This document shows positions 27,936-36,488 of a DNA stretch of 64,000 nt, in pieces. Within the stretch, counting starts at the first letter, position 1. Each line of letters opens with the position of its first letter. The stretch covers positions 62,001-126,000 of the forward strand of contig CALPMT020000001.1 of the NCBI GenBank assembly GCA_943324745.2. Direction: 5' to 3'. Position numbers and translations under genes: made by a program. The notes under the pieces are model-generated. The model did not search any database. It was not told where the DNA came from and saw nothing but the letters and a program-made list of their open reading frames with translations. Source of the DNA: Chitinophaga pinensis. GTDB lineage: Bacteria; Bacteroidota; Bacteroidia; Flavobacteriales_D; Crocinitomicaceae.

Positions 27936-27952
27936 TTAAAAAAATATTCTAT

Positions 27953-28552
27953 ATGACTCAAGATTTAAATGCTGTAAGTTATGCTATCGGTTTAAGCGTA
28001 GCATCAAGTTTAAAAGAACAAAATTTGGATAGATTAGATCCAACAGTTTTATCAAGTGCAATTCAAGATGTATTTGATAATAAAACGCCAAAATTTACAC
28101 CAAACGAAGCGCAAGATATTATTCAAAACTATTTGAAAGAATTGAGTGAAAAACAATTCGCTGTAAATAAAGAAGAAGGCGAGGCATTTTTAGCTGAAAA
28201 CGCTGCTAAAGCTTCAGTAACTTCGACTCCTTCTGGTTTACAATATGAAGTGATTGTAGAAGGTTCAGGTAAAACTCCAAGCGCAACTGACGTAGTAGAA
28301 GTTCATTATCACGGTACGTTAATCAACGGTAATGTGTTTGATAGCTCTATTGAAAGAGGTACTCCTGCTACTTTTGGTGTGAATCAAGTGATTAAAGGAT
28401 GGACGGAAGCATTACAATTAATGAAAGAAGGTGCTAAATACCGTTTATATATCCCTCAAGACTTAGCTTATGGTGCTCATCCACACCCAGGTGGACCAAT
28501 CGAACCATTAATGGCGTTAATTTTTGACGTTGAATTAATTGCTGTTAAATAG
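27953..28552 (+). CDS. FKBP-type peptidyl-prolyl isomerase
   Basis: The 199-residue protein has an N-terminal helical FKBP_N domain (about 1-80, DLNAVSYAIGLSVASSLKEQ) and a C-terminal FKBP domain (about 88-199). The latter contains VVEVHYHGTLINGNVFDSS and GWTEALQLMKEGAKYRLYIP, with LAYG near the end. It catalyses cis-trans isomerisation of Xaa-Pro bonds. No signal peptide is seen, so it should be cytoplasmic (Mip/FkpA-like architecture). The second FKBP gene begins immediately after its stop. Confidence 0.95.
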   Translation: MTQDLNAVSYAIGLSVASSLKEQNLDRLDPTVLSSAIQDVFDNKTPKFTPNEAQDIIQNYLKELSEKQFAVNKEEGEAFLAENAAKASVTSTPSGLQYEVIVEGSGKTPSATDVVEVHYHGTLINGNVFDSSIERGTPATFGVNQVIKGWTEALQLMKEGAKYRLYIPQDLAYGAHPHPGGPIEPLMALIFDVELIAVK

Positions 28553-29485
28553 ATGAAAAAATATTTTCTGTTAACAGCATTAGGATTAATCTTGTTTGCC
28601 TGTGAATCATCTGATGATAAAGAGGTAGTTAAATTAACTTCCTTTAAAGATCGTATTTCTTATGCCTTGGGTGCGGATCATGCACGTGCAATCACTGAAT
28701 CTGGCGACCCAAATTTTGCTAAATATAATTTAGAAAAAATGGTCATTGGTTTTGAACAAGGTTTGAAAAATAAAGAAGCTTTCGATAAAGGATGCGAATC
28801 CACCATTAAGAAGTTATTCGGAAATTCAGGTCGCTCATTTGATGAAGCGCATGCAATAGAAGGATCTGAATGTATCGGTAAATTATCAGGAGTTATCTTT
28901 AATTCTAGTTGGACAAAAAATAAAGCATTAGATAAAATTGATTTAAAATTAGTTATCAAAGGTTATACAGATGGTCTTCATAAAATCGACACTATCATTA
29001 AAAGAGACGAACAAAGCATGATGATTCAAAATTTCATGTTCGATATCTATAAATTGAATGGTGAAAAAATGCTTGAAGAAGCTAAGAAAATCAAAAATGC
29101 AAAAGTCCTTCCTTCTGGAATCGTTGTTCAAACAATTAAAGAAGGAACTGGAACCTCTCCTGTGAAAGGTGGTGACGTATTAGCTCATTACATCTTAATG
29201 AACGCTCTTGGGGATACGCTTCAAAGTTCATTTGATATGGTGAAAATTTATAAACAACCTTTGACACCATTTGGTTTAGCAAATGTAATTCAAGGATGGC
29301 AAGAAGGTATTCCAATGATGAAAAAAGGAGGAACTTATAAATTGTATGTTCCATTTCATTTGGCCTACGGTGAACAAGGAATGTTTAATCCGCAAACAAA
29401 AAAATACGATATTCAACCATACCAATCTTTGGTGTTTTATATTGAACTTATAAATCATGGTCCAGCAGGAACTTTGACGAAATAA
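28553..29485 (+). CDS. FKBP-type isomerase lipoprotein
   Basis: The 310-residue protein has a lipoprotein signal (GLILFACES, Cys near 17). An FKBP_N-type helical domain includes two repeats of a GxxxG-like helix pattern (DRISYALGADHARAI; GKLSGVIFNSS). A C-terminal FKBP domain at about 195-305 (VLAHYILMNALGDTLQSS, GWQEGIPMMKKGGTYKLYVP, LAYGEQG) follows. It is the periplasmic counterpart of the upstream cytoplasmic isomerase. No intergenic space separates the two. It is followed by a strong terminator. Confidence 0.93.
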   Translation: MKKYFLLTALGLILFACESSDDKEVVKLTSFKDRISYALGADHARAITESGDPNFAKYNLEKMVIGFEQGLKNKEAFDKGCESTIKKLFGNSGRSFDEAHAIEGSECIGKLSGVIFNSSWTKNKALDKIDLKLVIKGYTDGLHKIDTIIKRDEQSMMIQNFMFDIYKLNGEKMLEEAKKIKNAKVLPSGIVVQTIKEGTGTSPVKGGDVLAHYILMNALGDTLQSSFDMVKIYKQPLTPFGLANVIQGWQEGIPMMKKGGTYKLYVPFHLAYGEQGMFNPQTKKYDIQPYQSLVFYIELINHGPAGTLTK

Positions 29486-29507
29486 ACAAACTTACTTTTT
29501 CTGAAAG

Positions 29508-29537
29508 AGGCTTACTCATTGAGTGAGCCTTTTTTTT
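29508..29537 (+). terminator. Terminator of the FKBP operon
   Basis: AGGCTTACTC-ATT-GAGTGAGCCT forms a 10-bp hairpin (one T-G pair) followed by TTTTTTT, 22 bp after the stop codon. Confidence 0.9.
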
Positions 29538-29575
29538 GTATATTTAATTAGCGAAATCAATCAACACATTACCAA

Positions 29576-29647
29576 ATGGCTAAAAGTAAAATATTAAATG
29601 TTCAAGGAAATCAAATTTCAATACATCAAATAAAAATTTATACATGA
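29576..29647 (+). pseudogene. Possible N-terminal remnant of a KilA-N/ORF6N-like gene
   Basis: A 23-codon frame reads MAKSKILNVQGNQISIHQIK..., which looks like the start of Bacteroidota virulence RhuM/KilA-N-type proteins (MAK-x-K-I-x-V-Q-x-x-x-I). It stops early and nothing homologous follows. This is a short similarity recalled from memory, so confidence is low. Confidence 0.25.
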
Positions 29648-29701
29648 AAATAATCCGCTTCAAAATTGTCATAAACAAATGGTTTTAAAATATGTAAACG
29701 A

Positions 29702-31630
29702 ATGAAAAAAATATTTATACTACTTTTTATCCTATCATTTATACAAGTGCATGCACAAAACAATGTATATAGCTGCAATGCATCCAAATCGCCCAAGCAT
29801 CAATTAAAATCTAATACCCTTCCCCTCAATTACATTCAAGAAACAGAAAAGTATGATGTAATTTATTATGAACTAGATTTGACAGCAAATAACATGAACA
29901 CCAACCTTTCAGGAAGTGTTAAAATGACGGCAATTGCAACTCAAGATATAGATACTATTGTTTTCGAACTATTTCCATCCTACACCATAAACTATGTATT
30001 AATTAATCAAGAGATAGCCAACTATTCTTGGAGAAATACAGGGGTTCATTGTAAGGTAAATCTTAAAAAAGGAGAGAAATTTACGATTACTACTAATTAC
30101 AAGGGGAAATCACCTAATAAATCAACAAATCCTTTAGGTGGAGCTGGTTACACGCAAAAAAAAGCAACCGCATGGAATAAGAATGTAAGTTGGACATTAA
30201 GTGAACCTTTTTCTGCCTATGAATGGTTTCCCTGCAAACAATCTTTATCCGATAAAATCGATAGCGTAACTTTTAAAATTACAGTTCCTGATAGTTGTAT
30301 GGCTGGTTCAAATGGTGTTTTACAAAAAATAACTCCCTTGCCAAATAACGTAAGGTGTTTTGAATGGAAACACAAAAAACCAATAGATTATTACCTAATT
30401 TCAATGAGTGTTGCTAATTACACGGATTATTCCATTTATGCACATCCAAAAAATTCAGATTCCATTTTGATTCAAAATTATGTCTATCCAAATGCATTAA
30501 AAAGTTCCAAAGATTTAATTGATAACACGTCAAAATTCATGGAATATTACTCCGAGATCTTTACGCTCTACCCTTTTCACCAAGAGAAATATGGACATTG
30601 CATGGCGCCGATCAATGGAGGTATGGAACACCAGACAATGACAACTTTAGGCTATTTCGATAACGAATTAGTAGCTCATGAATTAGCTCATCAATGGTGG
30701 GGAGATCATGTGACGTGCGGATCTTGGTCGGACATCTGGTTAAACGAAGGCTTCGCAACCTATTCGGAGTATTTAATGCTCGAAAAACTGTTTCCTGGAA
30801 ATGAAAAAGCAAAACTTAGCAATATTCATAACTCTGTTCTCTCTGTTACCAATGGAAGTACATGGGTGAAAGATAGTTTAAACGAAAAAAACATTTTCTC
30901 CAGGAAATTGGTGTATGACAAAGGAGCTGCAATTATTCATACGTTGAGATATATGATAAATAATGATCTTATTTTCTTTCAAGCATTACAAAATTTTCAA
31001 ACAGAATTTGCATTTCGAACTGCAACAGCCTCGGATTTTAAAAAAAGTGTAGAAAAAACGACAGGGATTAATTTGACGGCTTTTTTTAATCAATGGTATT
31101 ATGGTCATGGCTACCCGACGTATGCCGCTAAAATTTCACGAAAATCGGACAATTCGAGCGAACTCTTAGTCTCTCAAAAAGGTTCTTCCCCTTCAAATAC
31201 TCCTCTTTTTACCAATCCCATCGATATACTTGTGAGTAGGATGACTAAGTCTGACACCTTAATGCGAGTGAATATCCAAGAAAACCCACAAAAAATCAGT
31301 TTTTCAGCTGAAATTGGATTAAAGGATGTGATCGAAATAGACCCTTTCAACTTTATTGTGAATCGAACAGAACAATTTACAAATCAAATTGATACGATTA
31401 ATGAAAGTATATTAATCTACCCTAACCCTAGTCAAAACTTCATCAATATTGAATTAAAAAATTCCATGAGTGCAACTGTAAAATTATTTTCAATGGATGG
31501 TAAAATTGTCTTAGAAAAATCATTTTCAAAAGAAACACAACTCGATATACATCGTCAAACAGCTGGAAATTATTTGTTAATCATTGAAAATGATGGTACA
31601 ATTTTTGAAAAGAAAATAACTAAAAATTAA
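29702..31630 (+). CDS. Secreted M1-family metallopeptidase with T9SS sorting domain
   Basis: The 642-residue zinc aminopeptidase-like protein has a signal peptide (MKKIFILLFILSFIQVHAQ), an N-terminal beta domain, and the zinc motif H326-ELAH-330 with the third ligand at E349 (LNEGFATYSEY). The exopeptidase motif is GGMEH at about 306-310, a variant of GAMEN. The last 75 residues are a type A C-terminal sorting domain (ILIYPNPSQNFINIEL ... GNYLLIIEN), so it should be exported by the type IX secretion system, cleaved there, and released or anchored. It is a single gene flanked by terminators. Confidence 0.95.
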   Translation: MKKIFILLFILSFIQVHAQNNVYSCNASKSPKHQLKSNTLPLNYIQETEKYDVIYYELDLTANNMNTNLSGSVKMTAIATQDIDTIVFELFPSYTINYVLINQEIANYSWRNTGVHCKVNLKKGEKFTITTNYKGKSPNKSTNPLGGAGYTQKKATAWNKNVSWTLSEPFSAYEWFPCKQSLSDKIDSVTFKITVPDSCMAGSNGVLQKITPLPNNVRCFEWKHKKPIDYYLISMSVANYTDYSIYAHPKNSDSILIQNYVYPNALKSSKDLIDNTSKFMEYYSEIFTLYPFHQEKYGHCMAPINGGMEHQTMTTLGYFDNELVAHELAHQWWGDHVTCGSWSDIWLNEGFATYSEYLMLEKLFPGNEKAKLSNIHNSVLSVTNGSTWVKDSLNEKNIFSRKLVYDKGAAIIHTLRYMINNDLIFFQALQNFQTEFAFRTATASDFKKSVEKTTGINLTAFFNQWYYGHGYPTYAAKISRKSDNSSELLVSQKGSSPSNTPLFTNPIDILVSRMTKSDTLMRVNIQENPQKISFSAEIGLKDVIEIDPFNFIVNRTEQFTNQIDTINESILIYPNPSQNFINIELKNSMSATVKLFSMDGKIVLEKSFSKETQLDIHRQTAGNYLLIIENDGTIFEKKITKN

Positions 31631-31631
31631 G

Positions 31632-31687
31632 AAGAAAAATTGTTAATTAATTCTGAATATTAAATTATTAATTAATCTATTTTTCTT
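31632..31687 (+). terminator. AT-rich inverted repeat, probable terminator
   Basis: AAGAAAAA / TTTTTCTT and TTAATTAAT / ATTAATTAA form a nested inverted repeat with a loop of about 15 nt, right after the M1 peptidase gene. It is AT-only, so it is weaker than a classic terminator. Confidence 0.45.
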
Positions 31688-31698
31688 GTTTTTAGCCT

Positions 31699-31706
31699 TA
31701 AATTTG
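31699..31706 (+). promoter_or_regulatory. -7 promoter element of the transketolase operon
   Basis: TAAATTTG is an exact TAnnTTTG match, 17 bp upstream of the transketolase start codon. It suits a highly expressed central-metabolism gene. Confidence 0.55.
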
Positions 31707-31723
31707 TCATAAATATTTTTTAG

Positions 31724-32566
31724 ATGGAAACAAAGGAATTACAAAATATAGCGTCTCAAGTACGTAGAGACATCGTAAGAATGGTAGCACAAGTAAGCTC
31801 TGGACATCCAGGTGGTTCTTTAGGTTGTACAGACTTCTTAACTGTTTTATATTTTGATTCTATGAAACATACTCATTCTCCGTTCTCTATGGATGGTAAA
31901 GGTGAGGATTTATTTTTCTTATCAAATGGTCATATTTCCCCAGTTTGGTATAGTGTATTAGCACGTGCAGGGTATTTTCCTGTAAGTGATTTAGGTACTT
32001 TCCGTCGGTTAGGCTCTAAACTTCAAGGACATCCAAGTACGGATAAAAAATTACCTGGTATTCGTATTGCTTCTGGATCGCTAGGACAGGGTTTATCCAA
32101 CGCTATCGGAGCAGCTGAAACTAAAAAATTAAATGGCGACGATTCTTTTGTTTTCACTTTACATGGTGATGGTGAATTACAAGAAGGTCAAATTTGGGAA
32201 GCTGCGATCTATGCGGCAGCCAAAAAAATAGATAAATTGATCGCAACAATCGATTACAATGGTAGACAAATCGATGGTGATGTGGATGATGTAATGTCCC
32301 TTGGAAATCTTGGAGCAAAATTCGCAGCATTTGGTTGGATCGTTTACGAAATGGACGGTCACAATATTGATGAAATCAAGGAAACGCTTACTAAAGTGAA
32401 AGCTGGTGCCGGACAAGGTAAACCTTCCGTTATTATTATGAAAACTGAGATGGGGAAAGGTGTTGATTTTATGGAAGGGACACATAAATGGCATGGTTCT
32501 GCTCCGAATGCAGAACAATTAGCGTCAGCATTAGCTCAATTAGAAGAAACCCTAGGAGATTATTAA
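31724..32566 (+). CDS. Transketolase, N-terminal (TPP-binding) subunit
   Basis: The 280-residue protein holds the thiamine-diphosphate-binding half of a split transketolase: GHPGGSLGCTDFLTVLYF near 28-45, the TPP motif GDGELQEGQIWEA near 150, closing with IDYNGRQIDG, and GKGVDFMEGTHKWHG near the end. Transketolase transfers two-carbon units in the pentose phosphate pathway. The split form is common in Bacteroidota and acts with the C-terminal subunit encoded at 33925-34878. Unusually, a vWA gene is placed between them. Confidence 0.95.
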   Translation: METKELQNIASQVRRDIVRMVAQVSSGHPGGSLGCTDFLTVLYFDSMKHTHSPFSMDGKGEDLFFLSNGHISPVWYSVLARAGYFPVSDLGTFRRLGSKLQGHPSTDKKLPGIRIASGSLGQGLSNAIGAAETKKLNGDDSFVFTLHGDGELQEGQIWEAAIYAAAKKIDKLIATIDYNGRQIDGDVDDVMSLGNLGAKFAAFGWIVYEMDGHNIDEIKETLTKVKAGAGQGKPSVIIMKTEMGKGVDFMEGTHKWHGSAPNAEQLASALAQLEETLGDY

Positions 32567-33922
32567 TTGAAAAAGTTACTGTTTATACTTTATTTGACAT
32601 GTTCTCTTGTTTCTTTTGGACAAGAAAAACTAACACGTATCCTATTTATTTTGGATGCTTCAAACAGTATGAATGCGACTTGGAGTGATAATCAAACACG
32701 TATCGAAGCAGCAAAAGAATTATTAGCTCAAGCTGTTGATAGTTTAGTTGGAAGTGAAAATTTAGAAATTGCCTTACGTGTTTATGGTCATCAATCACCG
32801 ATTACAGCTACATTCCAAGATTGTAACGACACCAAACTAGAAGTACCTTTTGGAAAAGATAATTATTCCCGCGTAAAAGGAATGATTAAAACAATCAAAG
32901 CAAAAGGTACAACGCCAATTGCTCGATCGTTAGAAGCTGCTGCTGCGGATTTTCCCGATATGAATTCGCGAAACATCATTATTTTGATAACGGACGGCTT
33001 AGAAGCATGTGACAATGATCCGTGTGTAATCGCCAAAAAATTACACGACAAAGGAGTTGTAGTTACTCCTTTTGTAATAGGTCTTGGATTAGATTTATCT
33101 TATTTAGAAAAATTCAAATGCATCGGAAGTTATTCAGAGGCAGAATCTAAAAGTGCTTTCAAAAATGCGTTGAAAAGTGTGGTGAATAAAGCATTAGTAA
33201 ATACTACAGTTGAAGTAGATTTAAAAGATATCACTGGAAAACCAACTGAAACGGATGTTACTTTGTTCTTTTACAAAGCGGGGACAAATCAATTAAAATA
33301 TACCATGCAACATACAATTAATCGTTATGGTAACCCTGACACTTTAATTCTTGATCCTTCAATTCATTATGACTTAGTAGTTAACACGCTTCCACGAAAA
33401 GAAGTCAAAGATATCACGATCAAAAAAAATACGCATAACACGATTCCAGTTGATGCACCTCAAGGATATATTCGTTGTAGATTAAATAATGCTTCTAAAA
33501 GTTATTTAATCGAAAGTCGTGTGATGCTAAATAATGACGCTAAAACGCTGAATGTCCAAAATTTAAATGAAAACGAAAAATACATAATAGGTAAATATAC
33601 TGTAGAAGTTCTTACACTTCCTCGTCAATATTATACGGTGCAAGTCAATCAAAGTAGTACAACCAATATAGATTTTGAGGCACCAGGACTATTTACCTAT
33701 AAATGTAATAATCCAACCGTTGGACAGATTTTTGTAATGAATAATGAAGGGATGTGGGATTGGGTGTGTAACCTTGACGGACAATCATTATCAGGACAAT
33801 GGAATTTACAACCTGGTCAGTATAAAATTTCGTATCGATTAAAAAGTATTAAGTCTTCAATCTATTCGTATGAACAAGATTTTAGAATATTATCCAATAA
33901 AACAACCTCAATAAATTTATAA
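32567..33922 (+). CDS. Secreted vWA-domain protein
   Basis: The 451-residue protein has a signal peptide (MKKLLFILYLTCSLVSFGQ). A von Willebrand A domain with a complete-looking MIDAS follows: D30-ASNS-34, the Thr of KGTTPIARSL near 108, and ITDGLEAC with the acidic residue near 145. The C-terminal 230 residues are beta-rich. vWA domains bind proteins via a metal ion. The start codon is TTG directly after the upstream stop (TAATTG); no ATG would give a better signal peptide. It lies between the two transketolase subunit genes, with spacings of 0 and 2 bp, so it shares their transcript despite an extracytoplasmic location. Confidence 0.9.
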   Translation: MKKLLFILYLTCSLVSFGQEKLTRILFILDASNSMNATWSDNQTRIEAAKELLAQAVDSLVGSENLEIALRVYGHQSPITATFQDCNDTKLEVPFGKDNYSRVKGMIKTIKAKGTTPIARSLEAAAADFPDMNSRNIIILITDGLEACDNDPCVIAKKLHDKGVVVTPFVIGLGLDLSYLEKFKCIGSYSEAESKSAFKNALKSVVNKALVNTTVEVDLKDITGKPTETDVTLFFYKAGTNQLKYTMQHTINRYGNPDTLILDPSIHYDLVVNTLPRKEVKDITIKKNTHNTIPVDAPQGYIRCRLNNASKSYLIESRVMLNNDAKTLNVQNLNENEKYIIGKYTVEVLTLPRQYYTVQVNQSSTTNIDFEAPGLFTYKCNNPTVGQIFVMNNEGMWDWVCNLDGQSLSGQWNLQPGQYKISYRLKSIKSSIYSYEQDFRILSNKTTSINL

Positions 33923-33924
33923 GC

Positions 33925-34878
33925 ATGATTGAATTTGAAATTTTCGGAAACAAAGATACTCGCTCTGGTTTTGGAGAAGGATTACACGAATTAGGGAAAA
34001 ACAATTCGGAAGTTGTTGCACTTTGTGCGGATTTAATTGGCTCCTTGAAAATGGACGCTTTCGTGAAAGATTTCCCTGAACGCTTCTTTCAAGCAGGTAT
34101 CTCGGAAGCAAACATGATTGGTATGGCTGCAGGTATGACCATCGGTGGTAAAATTCCGTTCACAGGAACATTTGCAGCGTTTTCAACAGGTCGTGTATAT
34201 GATCAAATTCGTCAATCGGTTGCTTACTCGAATAAAAACGTTAAAATTTGTGCTTCACACGCTGGTTTAACTTTGGGTGAAGATGGTGCTACACACCAAA
34301 TTTTGGAAGACATCGGAATGATGAAGATGTTACCGAATATGACGGTAGTAGTACCTTGTGATTTCAACCAAACAAAACAAGCAACTTTAGCAATTGCAGA
34401 ACACGAAGGTCCTGTATACTTGCGCTTTGGTCGTCCTGTAATGCCTATCTTCATCAAACCAGACGCGGAATTCAAAATCGGTAAAGCAGATGTATTAATC
34501 GAAGGGACAGATGTTACGATTGTTGCATGCGGACACTTAGTGTGGAAATCCATTGAAGCTGCAAAAGTATTGGAAGCACAAGGGGTGAGCGTAGAATTAA
34601 TCAACATGCATACCATCAAACCATTAGATAAAGAAACGTTATTAAAATCATTGGCTAAAACAAAATGTGTGGTAACTGCTGAAGAGCACATGCGTGCTGG
34701 TGGATTAGGTGATTCTGTAGCACAAGTAATTACAACAGAATACTTAGTACCGCAAGAATATGTGGCTGTCAATGACTCTTTTGGAGAGAGTGGAACACCA
34801 ATGGAATTGATGACGAAATACCACATTGATTCACAAGATGTTGTGGATGCTTGTTTGAAGGTGATCAAAAGAAAATAA
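33925..34878 (+). CDS. Transketolase, C-terminal subunit
   Basis: The 317-residue protein carries the pyrimidine-binding and C-terminal domains of transketolase: DTRSGFGEGLHELG, then GISEANMIGMAAGMTIGGKIPFTGTFAAF (with the Glu that activates TPP), then LTLGEDGATHQILEDIGMM, and VYLRFGRP. It pairs with the N-terminal subunit two genes upstream. The normal total length is split as 280 plus 317 residues. Confidence 0.95.
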   Translation: MIEFEIFGNKDTRSGFGEGLHELGKNNSEVVALCADLIGSLKMDAFVKDFPERFFQAGISEANMIGMAAGMTIGGKIPFTGTFAAFSTGRVYDQIRQSVAYSNKNVKICASHAGLTLGEDGATHQILEDIGMMKMLPNMTVVVPCDFNQTKQATLAIAEHEGPVYLRFGRPVMPIFIKPDAEFKIGKADVLIEGTDVTIVACGHLVWKSIEAAKVLEAQGVSVELINMHTIKPLDKETLLKSLAKTKCVVTAEEHMRAGGLGDSVAQVITTEYLVPQEYVAVNDSFGESGTPMELMTKYHIDSQDVVDACLKVIKRK

Positions 34879-35092
34879 TTTAGTTTATTTAAATTATCGA
34901 AACCATAAATTGGCCATTTAGGAAATTTAAGTAGAAAATAAGTGGAATGGAACTTAGTCAAACCCTTGTTTGAACTCAGCCTTCTAATTTTTAGAATAAA
35001 AATTAGCTAAAGGCGTATGTGAGTTTGGGTGCAGACAGTGAAATGAAACGTAATTTTCAATTAAATTTCATAGAGGCCTAGACTTTTTGGCT

Positions 35093-35121
35093 CCACCTTT
35101 TTGGGCGATGCAAAAAGGTGG
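35093..35121. repeat. REP-like hairpin before the aminotransferase gene
   Basis: CCACCTTTTTG-GGCGATG-CAAAAAGGTGG is a perfect 11-bp inverted repeat with a 7-nt loop, 16 bp upstream of the aminotransferase start. Its core (CTTTTTG / CAAAAAG) is shared by the hairpin at 50074-50101, so both may belong to one intergenic repeat family. It could also act in the 5' leader. Confidence 0.7.
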
Positions 35122-35137
35122 AATAAATAAAAAAAAT

Positions 35138-36325
35138 ATGTCAACAGAATCTTCCTTCTTATCCCTACAAGGTCAAACGAACCCTTACCCCTATTTAATC
35201 GACGTAGCATCTGCTGAAGGCATCTACATCTACGATAAATCCGGAAAAGCATATATGGATATGATTGCCGGCGTTTCTGTAAGTAATGTCGGACACTCCC
35301 ATCCAAAAATCAAACAAGCCATTAAAGACCAGGTCGACAAGCACATGCATGTCATGGTCTATGGTGAATACATCCAAGACAGTACCTTGGCCTTGTGTCA
35401 AAAATTGACTTCCCTCCTACCCGAAAATTTAAACTGTGTGTATCCAGTAAATTCGGGTACGGAAGCTAACGAAGCGGCTATCAAACTTGCGAAACGTGTC
35501 ACCGGTAGAACCGAAATAGTTTCCTTTCGTGGTTCCTACCATGGAAGTACCAACGGATCTTTGAGTATTTCTGGAAATGAAGTCAAAAAACAAGCGTTTC
35601 GACCTTTATTGCCAGATGTTCGCTTTTTAAGACATAATCAACTTGCAGATCTAGACCAAATCACAAAAAAAACAGCTGGAGTCATTCTAGAAACCATCCA
35701 AGGAGATGCAGGTGTACGTGAATCTTCCCTCGCATTTTTAACTGCGCTTAGAAATAAATGCAATCAAGTTGGGGCTTTACTCATTTTCGATGAAATTCAA
35801 TGTGGCATGGGTCGCGCAGGACGCACCTTCGCATTTGAACGTACAGGCATTGTTCCGGATGTACTTACGTTAGGAAAAGCCTTAGGAGGAGGATTACCAA
35901 TCGGAGTTTTAGTTTCTTCACACGAGAATTTAAACAAATTTACCTACAACCCAATGTTGGGACACATCACTACTTTTGGTGGAAACCCCGTCATCGCAGC
36001 CAGTGCCAATGCTTTTTTAGAAGTGCTTACTACAGAAGTTGACTACACCGAAGTAGAACGTTTAGGACAACTATTGGTCGACCAACTCGCCTCCGAACAA
36101 GAAATCAAAGAAATCCGTCGAGTTGGTATGATGTTCGCCTTCGACATGGAATCCTTTGAACGCGTAGAAAAAGTGGTAAAACGTTGTCTAGAACTAGGAT
36201 TGATAAGTTTTTGGTTTTTATCGCATCCGTATAGTTTCCGTTTGTCTCCTCCCCTAACAATTACGGAGGAGGAAATGAAAAAAGCTGGGGAGATTATTTT
36301 GAGAGCGATTAGAGAGACAAGGTGA
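35138..36325 (+). CDS. Class III PLP-dependent aminotransferase
   Basis: From the ATG at 35138 the protein is 395 residues. I prefer this start because the in-frame upstream ATG at 35087 lies inside the hairpin region and adds unconserved residues (APPFWAMQKG). PLP motifs are SGTEANEAAIKLAKR, FRGSYHGST, IFDEIQCGMGRAG and the Schiff-base Lys K247 in TLGKALGGGLPIG. It belongs with the acetylornithine/ornithine/aspartate aminotransferase group; the exact substrate cannot be told. The stop codon lies inside the first unit of a 15-bp tandem repeat. Confidence 0.9.
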   Translation: MSTESSFLSLQGQTNPYPYLIDVASAEGIYIYDKSGKAYMDMIAGVSVSNVGHSHPKIKQAIKDQVDKHMHVMVYGEYIQDSTLALCQKLTSLLPENLNCVYPVNSGTEANEAAIKLAKRVTGRTEIVSFRGSYHGSTNGSLSISGNEVKKQAFRPLLPDVRFLRHNQLADLDQITKKTAGVILETIQGDAGVRESSLAFLTALRNKCNQVGALLIFDEIQCGMGRAGRTFAFERTGIVPDVLTLGKALGGGLPIGVLVSSHENLNKFTYNPMLGHITTFGGNPVIAASANAFLEVLTTEVDYTEVERLGQLLVDQLASEQEIKEIRRVGMMFAFDMESFERVEKVVKRCLELGLISFWFLSHPYSFRLSPPLTITEEEMKKAGEIILRAIRETR

Positions 36326-36383
36326 TTAGAAGATTGTAGATTAGAATATTGCAGATTAGAAGATTGTAGATTAGAAGATCCTA
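36324..36383 (+). repeat. Four 15-bp tandem repeats
   Basis: GATTAGAAGATTGTA, GATTAGAATATTGCA, GATTAGAAGATTGTA and GATTAGAAGATCCTA follow one another directly. The first unit overlaps the aminotransferase stop codon (TGA at 36323-36325). Similar minisatellites are a source of length polymorphism. Confidence 0.85.
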
Positions 36384-36488
36384 AATATATTAAAAATCGT
36401 ATTTGCAACGATTACACCGCTTATTCACAGCAAATAATGCAACGATTAGATAATTTTCGACGAATAATGCGTATATTTAACGCACATT

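Noticed and set aside
34224..34961. 245-residue open frame on the minus strand
   Set aside because: It is antisense to the clearly assigned transketolase C-terminal gene and has no family features; it is a compositional shadow.
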